Origin: Phlegmacium glaucopus
Lineage: Eukaryota; Basidiomycota; Agaricomycetes; Agaricales; Cortinariaceae
DNA length: 61,469 nt
NCBI GenBank assembly: GCA_015039465.1
Contig: MU130424.1
Location: 1 to 61,469 of the forward strand
Reading direction: 5' to 3'
Under the pieces are notes generated by a model. It did no database searches. It was not told the DNA's origin and was given only the letters and a program-made list of their open reading frames with translations. A program made the position numbers and the translations under genes. The number at the start of each line of letters is the position of its first letter. Position 1 is the first letter of the stretch. Below are positions 1-11,099 of the stretch, one piece after another.

Positions 1-263
1 TATGATCATGGATCAAAAAATTTTGCCCAGCATGTCGCATAATGATTATAAGTTTAATATAATGACAATTCATCAGTTAGGAATTTAACTCTGTCATCCA
101 GCGTGTCAAAAGCATGCAGATATGAATATATACATAGCATATCATTAGTATGCAAAAATGAAGTATGCATGGACTCGAGGGTGAACCACGGCATATCAAG
201 AGTATGCAAAATTATATAATACAATGAAGAGTATCTTGATCGATGGAGGAACTAAGGACTTAC

Positions 264-690
264 GTCCATCAATGGTTCCTGTTTGTGGAACAGGGGAATT
301 TCTTTCTGAAATAATGTCGGCAATAACAGGTGTTGGATGACGTGTGTGATCTGATACTGGCGGCGGAGATTGGTGGTGATCAGCAGCCATACCATCCCAT
401 GATGAGAATGAAGTGGATGGAGGTTGGGATAAATGTGTTGATAGGGTGTCAGAAGCAGGTGGTGGAGGTGGTTGGATATGGCAACGGTGTCTGGGATATA
501 AAGCATTGTATCTCGGGATTCGAAATAAGATGTCTCGGTTCTCATTTAAATGGTCTTTTAGTCGGGTTCGCAGTTCTGCGACGGACCCATCTGAGTCGAG
601 ATCCAGGTCGTTGGCAAGGCGGACTAGCTCCGTTTTGCGCAAAGCACTGAGCGTTTTCGTGTAAGTTGTTCCCGATGGTTGACGTGGCAT
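264..690 (-). CDS. SAP-domain protein, first exon (gene continues left)
   Basis: ATG at 690; the open frame gives 142 codons before a donor (gtaagt, complement of 258-263). Residues about 12-48 read as a SAP helix-extension-helix motif (KTLSALRKTELVRLANDLDL, then a Gly-Ser-Val turn and ELRTRLKDHL), a fold that binds DNA. After it comes a Pro/Ser-rich, probably disordered stretch with PPPPP. SAP-headed proteins of this kind are common next to mobile elements in mushroom genomes, so a transposon-associated or nuclear role is possible, but no catalytic domain lies in the window. The gene is divergent from F-box copy A and shares a 420-bp upstream region with it. The SAP call is fairly safe; the product as a whole is unrecognised because the rest is outside the window. 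Confidence 0.6.
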
Positions 691-1110
691 TCTGATGTTA
701 AATAATGATGATGGATTTTTGATGGCGAATTGAAAAACAAAGAGGATGGGTAAAGTAAGTAAGAGTGGAAAGGATATATCGGAATGAGGTAGAGACAGTA
801 GTATTAGGTGGTAGTAAAGAGAAAACGAATGGAAATGTAATGTGTGCTCGTGTACACAAGAAGATTCACACGACGTGCGTCATGTGATTTCAATGCGTAG
901 CTAGTGATCTATCCCTACAATACCATTACACATTACTGATCGCCCTTGGGAAGCAACATGTGATCAGCTTTCTGGCTATGGGAGAGTCGGAGACTAGCAT
1001 TTTCCCTTTGCCTCATATACATACTAAGTTGATTGGCTCAGATCTTGAACGAAATCTCGAGTACCTGAGCGTCAACAATCTCATTTTCCACTTGAACAAT
1101 TTCAGCTGCG
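691..1110. other. Divergent intergenic region
   Basis: This holds the shared 5' flanks of the minus-strand SAP gene and plus-strand F-box copy A. The last 80 bases before 1111 (…CTCGAGTACCTGAGCGTC…) recur upstream of copies B-E and are therefore the leader or core promoter of the F-box family. I see no other gene. Confidence 0.5.
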
Positions 1111-2790
1111 ATGGCACACTCTGAGTCTGAGGCGGTCCCGCTGAGGCTTGTGAACATTGGATTGGATGTACAGATCACAATCTGCACATTTCTTCATCCA
1201 TCCGATATCTTGGCATTGCGTCAGGTAATGTTATCAATCAACATTGCATCTTTTGTCACTCAAATTCAGTGATCCATAAAGACTTGTAGAGCCTTTCAAC
1301 TTCCAACACGGCAACGCATAGTTTGGGTGGATGCTCTTCATCGAGTATGCCTCGACAACACTCTGTTTCTACCAAGTTTCTCTATACCTGACATGACTGT
1401 TCTGGAACTCGAACGTGCTGCGATGGCGCCACGTAGGTGGATTGAACTCTGTGCCACGTTCCAAAAACAACATCCTAATGGCTCCGGCACGAAACTGTGC
1501 TCAAGAACAACAAGAATTATTGACAATCCACCCGCGGCCATGGTCGACAATCCTGAAATTTTCATCGTGCCAGGTGGGCGATACCTAATCAGCCGTTCGT
1601 CTATGGGTATTTTCGTTTGGGATTTGGGCTATACTTCAAGTGTCGATTGCAAGACAATTGCTTCAGTTGAACGGGAAGGCGGACCTTATACCGGCATGGT
1701 TCAGGCCACCCCAGATGGTCTGGGCCTCATAATATTTTCGTTTCATCCGTAAGCTCGAATTTATTATGATTGATATATTTATCGAAAATTCACTTTTTAG
1801 ATACAAAGATTGTTCTGTTTATGAGATTTACCCCCAAAGTGAAACGCCTCAGCTGACTCAAATTGCCCATCTCGATTATGACTCTTCTGACAACTCTACG
1901 GCTTACTTATTACCTGACAGAGTGATCTGGTACTACTTTTACGAGGATAGGATCGTTTTTAGAGTCTGGGACTTTCGAGAGCAATAAGTTTTTCCGCTGA
2001 TGTCGACATCAGGGGATTGAGATACGATCTAAAGGTATATTCCAATCTTTTCAACATGTTGAAGTTAGCTTCTAACTCATTCGTCGGGTAGGTAATTGCG
2101 ACGAAGACAGCAATCATTGTTTTATGTGAAGAAGGAATATTCGTTTGGGCCATCCCACCTTTGACCCCTCAACTTCAACCACCATATTTTTTCGACCACA
2201 ATCCCACTCATATAGTACCGTCACTCGTCAGAATTCCTTTACCGGATGGAATCTTACACCCCATTGAATTTGTTAGATGGAACACAATCTCTTACTGGTA
2301 CCTTGGCTCCTCGCAACCCCTTTATTTCGACATTTTATGTCGATACTCAAAATTTCATAGGTTCGAAATCATCATCAAACCTGACCTCTATGATACCTCT
2401 CTCCACGTTATAAATGCCTCCGCAGTCAACCCTCATTATCTCGACGACGGCGACGTATTCTTACAACCATACCGCATTTGCGAGGATACCCTTGTCGCCT
2501 GCTGGGATACCGGTAATCCCAGACAACGTGGCGTATATACTGGCTTAACATCGTCTCGGTTTTCCAACGTCATCAAGTATGGTGGCCCTGCCAGTGCGGC
2601 TGGAATTTTATTACCCGCAACTGGAGATACTTTTCTTTATGCCCAGCATCTGGTAAATTTGTGCGCCTCGACCACGACAACAGCAGAATACTTATCGATG
2701 ATATCTCCGGATAAGCACATGGTTCATCATTTATCTTGGCAGCTCGGTTATGGATCGATTCACTTAGTCTATCAGCCCTTCATGAGATGA
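1111..2790 (+). pseudogene. F-box paralogue A, broken by two indels
   Basis: Same architecture as copies B-E: exon 1 (1111-1224) ends in the F-box stretch LHPSDILALRQ, intron 1225-1281, exon 2 (1282-1748) starting TCRAFQLPTRQR, intron 1749-1800, exon 3 from 1801, intron 3 about 2036-2093, and exon 4 with IPLPDGILHPIEF and WYLGSSQPLYFDIL. Against B, exon 3 has a net 7-nt loss near 1978 that brings in TAA at 1985, leaving 255 aa. A 1-nt deletion near 2636 shifts the last 20 or so codons out of the family C-terminus. F-box proteins normally present substrates to SCF ubiquitin ligases via Skp1; the remainder with WDLGY/WDF-type motifs suggests a degenerate beta-propeller (inference). It faces copy B as one arm of an inverted repeat. 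A truncated product retaining the F-box could still be made. Confidence 0.75.
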
Positions 2791-3312
2791 GACTTTTGCC
2801 AAGAGAAATGTTCGATTCGATGTCTTTACCGTGGTGAGATAGATGAGAATTTTTGTACTAGTAGGAGTCAATTTCGCAGTCAAATTTAGCAGGGAAAAAG
2901 CTCTTTCGAATTGATTCATTTTTATGATCCGATACCTCAAGGGGCATTTTCAATAGCTTCAAAATCGTAGGAGAAGTGAAGTATTGACTCTTATATAACA
3001 CTGGTAACGGTGTTGTAGGAATGAATCTCATTCTTTGAGCTGAAATTTATACTCCAAGTTATTAATTAAATGTCATGATTATGTGGAAAACTATAGGTCT
3101 TGTGTATAACTTACATACTACTTTATTCAGTGAGCTACCACTGTACCTTTTTTAAAATGAATAAATTAGGAAAAGCTAGTTGTTTTTTGCTCCTAAATTT
3201 GACTGCTCCTATAAAAAATTCTCGTCTCATATCGAACATTCCTCTCGGCAAAAGTCTCGTCTCGTAAAGGGGTAGATAGGCAAGAACTTAGAGTAAGGGA
3301 ACCCCAGCCATA
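2791..3312. other. Centre of the inverted repeat, no gene
   Basis: AT-rich region between convergent copies A and B. Its flanks are inverted copies of each other. The middle (3058-3150) matches the 5' part of the repeat at 6031-6340 and 10468-10900. No coding potential seen. Confidence 0.5.
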
Positions 3313-4924
3313 TCAGAAAAAATCATCGACAAGTATTCTGCTGTTGTCACGGTCAAGATGCACAAATTTACCAGATGCTGGGCATAAAGAATAAATGTAT
3401 CCAGTCGCGGGTAATAACATTCTGGCTGCAGGACCACCGTATGACATGATGTTGGAAAAACGGGACGACGTTAATCCAGTATATACACCACAGTGATCAT
3501 TGTTATCCCAGCAGGCGACAAGGATATCCTCGCAAATGCTGTATGGTTGTAAGAATAGGTTGTAGTCATCGAGATAATGAGGATTGACTGTGGATGTATT
3601 TACGACGTGGAGAGAGGTATCATAGAGGTTGGGTTTGACGATGATTTTGAACCTATGAAATTTTGAATCTAGACATAAAATGTCGAAATAAATGGGTTGC
3701 GAAGAGCCAAGGTACCAGCGAGAGATCATTTTCCATCCAACAATTTCAGTGTGGTGTAAAATTCCATCTGGTAATGGAATTCTGAAGAGTGATGGTATAT
3801 GAGTGGGATTGTGGTCGAAAAAATTTGGCGGTTGAGGTTGAGGAGATAGAGGTGGGATGGCCCAAACTAATATATCTTCTTCACATAGAAGGATGATTGC
3901 TTTCCTCGTCGCAATTACCTACCCAACAAATGAGTCAGAAGCTAACTTGCAACATATTGAAAAGATCGGAATATACCTCAAGATTGTATCCCCATCTCCG
4001 AGTCTTGGCATCAACATCGGCAGAAAAACTTATTGAATGGTTCCCTCGAAAGTCCCAGACTCTAAAAACCATCCCATGCTCATAAAAGCCGTACCAGATC
4101 ACTCTGTCAGGTAATAAGTAAGCCGGAGGATCCTTAGAGGGGTCGAAATTGACATGGGCGAGTTGGGTCAGCTGAGGCGTTTCACTTTGAGGGTAAATCT
4201 CATAAATAGAGCAATCTTTGTATCTAAAAAATGAATTTTCAACAAATATATCAATCATAATAAATTCGAGCTTACGGATGAGATGAAAATATTATGAGGC
4301 CCAGACCATCTGGGGTGGCCTGAACCATGCAAGAATGAGATCTGCCTTCATGTCCAAGGGATAATTCAACTGAAGCAATTAGCTTGCAATCGGCACTTGA
4401 AGTATATCCCAAATCCCAAACAAAAAGGCCAGTAGACGAATGGCTGATTAGGTATCGCCCACCTGGCACGATGAAAATTTCGGGATTGTCGGCCATGGCC
4501 GCGAGTGGATTGTTAATAATTCTTGTTGTTCTTGAGCACAGTTTTGCACAAGAGTCATTAAGATCTTGTTTTTGGAATGCAGCACAGAGACCAATCCACC
4601 TACGTGGTGCCATCGCAGCATGTTTGAGTTCCAAAACAGTCATGTCGGGTATGGGGAAACTTGGTAGAAACAGAGTGTTGTTGAGGCATACTCGACGAAG
4701 GGCATCTACCCAAACTACACGTTGCCGCGTTAGAAGTTGAAATGCTTTACAAGTCTTTATGAATCATTGACTTTGAGCAACGAACGATCCAATGTTGATT
4801 GATAACATACCTGACACAGTGTCAAGATATCGGATGGATGAAGAAATGTGCAGATTGTGATCTGTACATCCAATCCAATGTTCACAAGCCTCAGTGTGAC
4901 TGCCTCAGACTCAGATTGTGCCAT
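3313..4924 (-). CDS. F-box paralogue B (481 aa, intact)
   Basis: Exons on the minus strand: 4924-4811, 4754-4276, 4223-3977 and 3918-3313; introns of 52-58 nt have GT-AG ends, and phases 0, 2 and 0 join into one 482-codon frame. Intron 3 has a clear CTGAC branch site. The N-terminus reads as an F-box (PLRL-like start, ICTFLHPSDILTL, then TCKAFQLLTRQR) predicted to bind Skp1. The rest carries WD-like strands (FIVPGGRYLISHSSTGLFVW, FRVWDF, ILVWAIPPL) consistent with a propeller-type substrate-binding region; substrate unknown. It is convergent with A and followed upstream by a helicase relic. It is the best reference copy: no frame breaks and an unmodified C-terminus ending LVDDFF. Family-level function is inference. 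Confidence 0.8.
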
Positions 4925-4989
4925 CGCGGCTGACATTGTTCGAGTTGGAAATGAGAATGCTCAGATACTCAATATTTCTAGACGGCTCT

Positions 4990-5990
4990 AGGGGTAAAAG
5001 GTCCGGACAAACAAATACAAATTTTAAGTACGCCAATACTATGGGAGTTGTATGGGAGGGCGTATATTTCGTTATCATTGATGAAAAATCGATGCTTGGC
5101 CTGCGTACTTTGGCCCAAATTGACTGTCGCTGTCGACAACTCTTTCACAAGGCTGCGAACATGCCTTTTGGAGGCCTGAATGTCGCCCTAACATTTCCCT
5201 CCTGTGCCAGATACCCCCTTATATTCTCCGCATCCTTCACAGCCTCAGAGAAGGATGCCTGAGCCGTGACGGTAGTGCTTTGTACCACATATTCACGCAA
5301 AGTTTTCGACTCCAGGTTGTTCACAGGCAAGGTGGGGATTCTCCTGACCAAGTCACTTTCCGAAACATCCTTTCCCATGCATCTTGTGGTGGTCTTAACC
5401 AGGAAGCGTGGCGGCTTCTCAGTTCACTATCTGAGAGGAACCTCACACCTGAAACTAGGTGGTTATTCGAGGATTCGGTCTGCCTGTATACGATGCGCAG
5501 TGTCGTTCATAACCTCAATATCACTGAACTGCAGGCACTCAATCAGCCATGCTGCCCATGCACTCGTATCAATGCAAGACACGATGGTGGCCCATCTGCT
5601 ACTGATGAAGCAGGTGGCCTTGAAAACCATATATTTCTAGTGAAAGGTGCGAAAATGATGGTTACGCGTAATATCTGGCAAGTGCAAGTGGAAGGTGGCC
5701 CAGAGTGCCGCACAAGACCATTCCGCCAAAAGGCAAGTATACTGAATGGTTACCCATTCAGTACAACGGCACTATATATGATGGTGAGCTCCGGCTTACA
5801 GCAAGGTGTGCCTTCATACGACCTCGGGCTGTTCTTCTGTCCTTCAAATTAGTGAACCCTAAGCTTTTCACGGTCACATAGGTCTGGTCAATGCGACAAC
5901 TGGTATTGTTGAAGACGTCATAGATACTTCTAAAATTATGTTCATAGATATGCATACTAAGTGGATGTACAATTGTCACACGACTAGGAT
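4990..5990 (+). pseudogene. PIF1-like DNA helicase relic (Helitron or host PIF1-like origin)
   Basis: Three stretches are recognisable. About 5062-5185 encodes the Walker B region (FVIIDEKSMLGLRTLAQID, then CRCRQLF and PFGGLNV). About 5400-5690 encodes the C-terminal helicase part (NLTPETRWLFEDSVCLY, GGLENHIFLVKGAKMMVTRN). About 5880-5935 encodes GLVNATTGIVEDVID, which should directly follow the second stretch. Frames change between parts, the Walker A region is missing, and about 190 nt of unrelated sequence separates TRNIWQV from GLVNATTG. PIF1-family enzymes unwind DNA 5' to 3'; in fungi such domains occur in Helitrons and as stand-alone repeat genes. No Helitron Rep domain or end was seen, so origin stays open. 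It sits between F-box copies B and C and lengthens their spacing by about 1 kb. Confidence 0.7.
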
Positions 5991-6019
5991 GGTGAAGCGA
6001 GCCTTGCCCCCGCAGAGTG

Positions 6020-6460
6020 TGGATACATAATTAATTAAATGTCAGGGTTATGTAGAAAACTACACGTCTTTGTGTATAATTCTACATACTAATTTAATTC
6101 AGCGAGCTACTATTGTACGTTTCATCGCTTCTTGCTCTTCCGGAAACAGGAGTATATTCTCTCATTAGATAGATGAGATGAGCAAATCTGAGCCGTCACA
6201 TGGCTCATGAGGAGTGGGTGTAAGTGCTCAATATTTTAGAATGTGCCAGATATCGAATGAGTCATGTGCGATGGTCATTACCTATCAAGAACTTCGAACA
6301 TGGACGTTTCCCTCCAGATCTAGACCATATTAGGGCCGTTTATTTAAATCGAAACACACCATATGACGCCTGACATACGCTGTCACTATGCGTCTCGTAC
6401 CAAAGTATGGCGAACAAGGCCATGGCATGCATATGTAGATCATGCCAAACAGAACTTCAC
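6020..6460. repeat. Intergenic repeat of the F-box cluster, copy 2
   Basis: From ATTAATTAAATGTCAGG (6030) to CCGTTTATTTAAATCGAAA (about 6356) this matches 10468-10905 with an internal indel of roughly 130 nt. A partial copy is at 3058-3150. The remaining bases to 6460 match the 3' flank of copies D and E. No coding potential. Confidence 0.65.
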
Positions 6461-6547
6461 TCAGATCAAAATTTTGATCGCGCTGATTGGCAAGAAAAAT
6501 AGACTCCATAGCTGAGCTGCAATGACAAATGATGAACTATGTACTTA

Positions 6548-8123
6548 TCAGAAGAAATCATCAACAAGTATTCTGTTGTTGTCGAGGTCGAGATGCACAA
6601 ATTTACCAGATGCTGGGCATAAAGAATAAATGTTCCCAGTCGCGGGTAATAACATTTTTGCCAGAGGGCCGCCGTACGACATGACATTGGAAAAACGAGA
6701 CGATGTTAATCCAGTATATACACCACAGTGATCATTGTTATCCCAGCAGGCGACAAGGGTATCCTCGCAAATGCTGTATGGTTGTAAGAATAGGTCGTAG
6801 TCGTCGAGATAATGAGGATTGACTGTGGAGGTATTTATAACGTGGAGAGAGGTATCGTAGAGGTTGGGTTTGACGATGATTTTGAACCTATGAAATTTTG
6901 AATCTGGACATGAAATGTCGAAATAAAGGGGTTGCGAAGAGCCAAAGTACCAGGAAGAGACCGTCTTCCAGACAACAATGTCAGTGTGGTGTAAAATTCC
7001 ATCCGGTAATGGAATTCTGAAGAGTGATGGTATATGAGTGGGATTGTGGTCGAAAAAATCTGGCGATTGAAGGGATAGAGGTGGGATGGCCCAAACCAAT
7101 ATTCCTTTTATACATAAAACAATGATTGCTGTCTTTGTCACAATTACCTACACAACAAATGAGTCAGAAGCTAACTTCAACAAATTGAAAAAGTCGGAAT
7201 ATACCTCGAGACTGTAGTCCACTGGCATGTCGACATCGGCGGAAAAACTTGTTGAATAGTTCCCTCGAAAGTCCCAGACTCTAAAAACAAGCCTATCCTC
7301 ACAAAAGCCGCACCAGATCACTCTGTCAGGTAATAAGTAGGCTGTAAGGTCCACAGAGGCGTCGAAGTTGACATGGGCGATTTGAGTCAGCTGAGGTGTT
7401 TCATTTTGAGGGTAAATCTCATAAATAGAGCAATCTTGGCATCTAAAAAATGAATTTTCGACAAATATTTTAATGGTAATAAATTCAAGCTTACGGATGA
7501 GACGAAAATATTATCAGGCCCAAACCATCTGGGGTGGCTTGAACCGTGCAAGTATCAGATCCGACTTCCTGTGCAACTGAAGCAATTAACTTGCAATCTG
7601 CACTGGAAGTATAGCCCAGATCCCAAACGAAAATACCGGTATACGAATGGCTGATCAGGTATCGCCCACCTGGCACGATGAAAATTTCAGTGTCGACCAT
7701 GGCCGCAAGTGGATTATCAATAATTCTAGTTGTTCTTGAGCACAGTTTCGCACCAGAGTCATTAGGATGTTGTTTTTGGAACGCGGCACAGAGCTCAATC
7801 CACCTACGTGGCACCATTGCAGCATGTTCGAGTTCCAGAACAGTCATGTCGGGTATGGGGAAACTTGGTAGAAACAGAGTGTTGTCGTGGCATACTCGAC
7901 GAAGAGCATCCACCCAAACCACACGTTGCCGTGTTGGAAGCTGAAAGGCTTTACAAGTCTTTATGCACTTGTGAGCAACCAAAGATCTAATGTTGAAACT
8001 TGATAGACAACATACCTGACGCAATGCCAAGATGTCGGATGGATGAAGAAATGTGCAGATTGTGATCTGTAAATCCAATCCAATGTTCACAAGCCTCAGT
8101 GGGACCGTCTCGGAGTGGGCCAT
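6548..8123 (-). CDS. F-box paralogue C (469 aa, intact)
   Basis: Exons 8123-8016, 7958-7495, 7442-7205 and 7147-6548; introns 57, 52 and 57 nt, phases 0, 2 and 0; total 470 codons. N-terminal F-box: VPLRLVNIGLDLQITICTFL, then HPSDILALRQ joined to TCKAFQLPTRQR. As in B, the body has short WD-like strands. Intron 1 can also be read through without a stop, giving a slightly longer F-box exon, but splicing restores the conserved DILALRQ-TCKAF junction and is preferred. Copy-specific changes: YKDC becomes CQDC at the start of exon 3, and the ADVDAK...GYNLE segment is shortened. Stands in a head-to-tail series with D and E, spaced about 2.2-2.4 kb apart. Likely an SCF substrate adaptor; target unknown. 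Confidence 0.8.
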
Positions 8124-8216
8124 CGCAGCTGAAATTGCTCGAGTCGAAAATGGGATGATTGTCGATGCTCAGGTACTCAAGATCTCTAGAGTCAATCAAC
8201 TTAGTATATATATGAG
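8124..8216 (-). promoter_or_regulatory. Conserved leader/core promoter of the F-box family
   Basis: Upstream of the copy C start (minus strand) lies a TATATATATAC run, then AAGTTGATTGACT and GAGTACCTGAGC, then AATTTCAGCTGCG directly before ATG. Equivalent bases precede A (about 1025-1110), D (10350-10440) and E (12706-12795). Conservation through duplicated copies and the TATA-like run argue for a promoter and 5' UTR; this is inference. Confidence 0.45.
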
Positions 8217-8241
8217 AGGCAAAGGCAAAATGCAGTCATTA

Positions 8242-8520
8242 CAGCTGTTTTCATATCAATAAGCCATCAATCAACGCTTGGTCGGGGTCGGAATTTGAAG
8301 TTTTGTAGAGATCACGAGATAGCAGGCTACCGCCTTCGGCTTGCGGGCGGACTAGGAGGTATTTACCTTTTTGGAACATCACGTGGTAATATCTGTAACA
8401 TTTAGAGTCCGCCCGAAAGCCGAAGGCAACTAACAGTTGTTATCTCGTGATCTCTACAAAACTTCAAATTCCGACCCCGACCAAGCGTTGATTGATGGCT
8501 TGTTGATATGAAAACAGCTG
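8242..8520. mobile_element. 279-bp foldback MITE with TA target duplication
   Basis: Outer arms 8242-8321 and 8441-8520 are inverted copies with a single mismatch (CAATAAGCC versus GGCTTGTTG). A second complementary block extends the arms inward (GGCTTGCGGGCGGACT at 8337-8352 against AGTCCGCCCGAAAGCC at 8406-8421). Termini are CAGCTGTTTTCATATC. TA dinucleotides at 8240-8241 and 8521-8522 flank it, as for Tc1/mariner-mobilised MITEs. No coding capacity. Confidence 0.8.
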
Positions 8521-8747
8521 TAAATCGAAAGACAATATTTGGACAATATGATGGCTCACATACGCTCTCACTATGCGTCTCGTACCAAAGTATGACGAAG
8601 AAGACCATGCAATGATGCATATGTAGATCACGCCAAATGAAACTTCACTTGGATCGAAATTTTGATCGCGTTGATTGGCAAGAAAAATAGACTAATCGAA
8701 CCACTCCATAGCTGAGTTGCCATGATAGATGATGAACTATGTACTTG

Positions 8748-10349
8748 TCAGAAGAAATCATAAACAAGTATTCTGCTGTTGTCGAGGTCGAGATGCACAA
8801 ATTTACCCGACGCCGGGCATAAAGAATACACTTCGTATGGAACCGCGGGTAATAACATTTTTGCCGCAGGGCCGCTGTACGAGGCGACGCCGGAAAAAGA
8901 AGAGGACCATACACCACATTCATCATTGCTATCCCAGCAGGCGACAAGGGTGTCCTCGCATATGCTGTATGGTTGTGAGACTGCGTCGTTGTCGAGATAA
9001 TGAGGATAGGTTGAGGTACTATTTATAATGTGGAGGGAGGTATTATAGAGGTTGGGTTTGATGATGATTTTGAACCTATGGAATATAGAATCCCGACCTA
9101 AAATGTCGAAATAAACGGGTTGCGAAGAGCCAAGGTACCAGTCAGAGATCGTGTTCCATCCAATAATTTCAGGATGGTGTAAATTTCCATCTGGTAATGG
9201 AATTCTGAAGAGTGATGGTATATGAGTGGGATTGTGGTCGAAAAAATTCGGCGGTTGAGGTTGAGGGGATAGAGGTGGGTGGCCCAAACTAATATACCTT
9301 CTTCGCATAAGATGATGACTGCTGTCTTCGTCGCGATTACCTATAGTACCCAATGAGTCAGAAGCTAGCTTCAACATATTGAAAAGATCGGAATATACCA
9401 CGAGACTGTATCCAAATCTCTTGACGTCGACATTGGTGGAAAAACTTATTGAATAGTTCCCTCGAAAGTCCCAGACTCTAAAAACAATCCTATCCTCATA
9501 AAAGCCATACCAGATCACTCTGTCAGGTAATAAGTAAGCTGGAGGATCCTTAGAGGGGTCGAAATCGACATGAGCGATTTGGGTCAGCTGAGGTGTTTCA
9601 TTTTGGGGGTAAATCTCATAAATAGAGCAATCTTTGAATCTAAAAAAAAGAATTTTCAACAAATATATTCATCAAAATAAATTTGAGCTTACGGATGAGA
9701 CGAAAATATTATGAGGCCCAGACCATTTGGGGTGGCCTGAACCATGCAAGAATGAGATCTGCCTTCCTGTCCAAGGGATGGTCCAACTGAAGCAATTAAC
9801 TTGCAATTGGCACTCGAAGTGTAGCCCAGATCCCAAACGAAAATACCGTTAGATGAATGGCTGATTAGGTATCGCCCGCCTGGTACGATGAAAATTTCAC
9901 GATTCTTGGCCGTGGCCGGGAATGGATTATTAATAATTCTAGTTGTTCTTGAGCACAGTTTCGCACCAGAGTCATTAGGATGTTGTTTTTCGAACACAGC
10001 ACAGAGCTCAATCCACCTACGTGGCGCCATCGCACCATGTTCGAGTTCCAAAACAGTCATGTCGGGTATGGGGAAACTTGGGAGAAAAAGGGTGTTGTCA
10101 TGGCATACTCGATGAAGAGCATCCACCCAAACTATACGCTGCCGTGTTGGAAGTTGAAAGGCCTTACAAGTCTTTATGAATCATTCACTTGTGAGCGACC
10201 AAAAATCTAATGTTGAAACTTGATTGATAACATACCTGACGCAATGCCAAGATATCGGATGGATGAAGAAATGTGCAGATTGTGATCTGTACATCCAATC
10301 CAATGTTCACAAGTCCCAGCGGAACCGCCTCAGACTCAGAGTGTGCCAT
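8748..10349 (-). CDS. F-box paralogue D, 1-nt deletion in exon 4
   Basis: Exons 10349-10236, 10171-9693 and 9639-9399 follow the family pattern. Intron 3 would be 9398-9341 and exon 4 9340-8748. In exon 4 one base is missing near 9281 (GGGTGGCCC where B has GGGATGGCCC), so the standard splice form is frameshifted after ILVWA. However, intron 3 is 58 nt and stop-free; retaining it and adding the -1 deletion restores the downstream frame, giving 494 aa with an insertion of about 19 residues and the usual C-terminus. The C-terminal part also differs (CGVWSSSFSGVASY in place of CGVYTGLTSSRFSN). Either this is an early pseudogene or expression relies on intron retention. Confidence 0.6.
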
Positions 10350-11099
10350 CACAGCTGGAATTATTCGAGTTGAAAATGGGATGATTGTCGATGCTCAGGT
10401 ACTCAAGATTTCTACAGTCAATCAACGTAGTATGTATAAGAGGTAAACTTGAAGGCAAAATGCAGTTATTAATTAAATGTCAGGATTATGTGGAAAACTA
10501 CACGTTTTTGTGTATAATTTTACATACTAATGTAATTCAGCGTGTACGTTTCATCACTTCCTGTTCTTCGAGAAATTCTCTCGTTAGATGGATGAAATGA
10601 GGCAAATATGTGCCGTTACATGGCTCATGAGCAGTGGATGTAAGTGCTCAATATTCTAGAATGTGCCAGACATCAGACCAACAACTTGAACAAGTACTAT
10701 TGCTGGATACTCAAAGTGTCAAACCAAGGCTACCCGATATCTAAAGTACCGTATGACAATCCCTTACAAGTCGACTCCGCCATTAATCATCTATTCTCTA
10801 ACCATACAATGCCTGGATTGAGTCATGACCTATCAAGAACTTCGAACCTGGATGTTCAAGTTTCCCTCCAGATCTAGACCATAGGGCCGTTTATTTAAAT
10901 CGAAAGACAATATTTGGACAATATGGCGGCTCACATACGCTCTCACCACGCGTCTCGTACCAAAGTATGGCGAAAAAGACCATGCATATACTAGTGTAGA
11001 TCACGCCAAATAGAACTTCACTTGGATTGGCAAGAAAAGTAGACTAAGCGAACCCCTCCATAGCTGAGCTGCCATTATAAATGATGAACTATGTATTTA
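10350..11099. repeat. Leader of copy D and intergenic repeat copy 3
   Basis: 10350-10460 is the family leader. 10468-10905 matches 6031-6356 (TTAATTAAATGTCAGGATT to CCGTTTATTTAAATCG). 10905-11099 is the 3' flank of copy E, equal to flanks at 6360-6547 and 8521-8747. At the corresponding site between C and D the middle block is absent and the foldback MITE sits there instead. No gene seen. Confidence 0.6.

Larger units (their letters stand above)
1020..4990. repeat. Large inverted repeat formed by F-box copies A and B
   Basis: Copy A with its leader and 3' flank (about 1020-2895) is repeated in inverse orientation as copy B (about 3190-4990). Matching continues beyond the coding parts: the segment at 2783-2830 (ATGAGATGAGACTTTTGCC) is the complement of 3225-3275, and AAATTTAGC near 2883 pairs with the region near 3195. 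A spacer of roughly 300 bp separates the arms and holds one copy of the TTAATTAAATGTCA repeat seen again at 6031 and 10468. Confidence 0.7.

Noticed and set aside
196..650. Plus-strand open frames at 330-650 and 413-664
   Set aside because: They overlap the SAP-domain exon in antisense and have no recognisable content.
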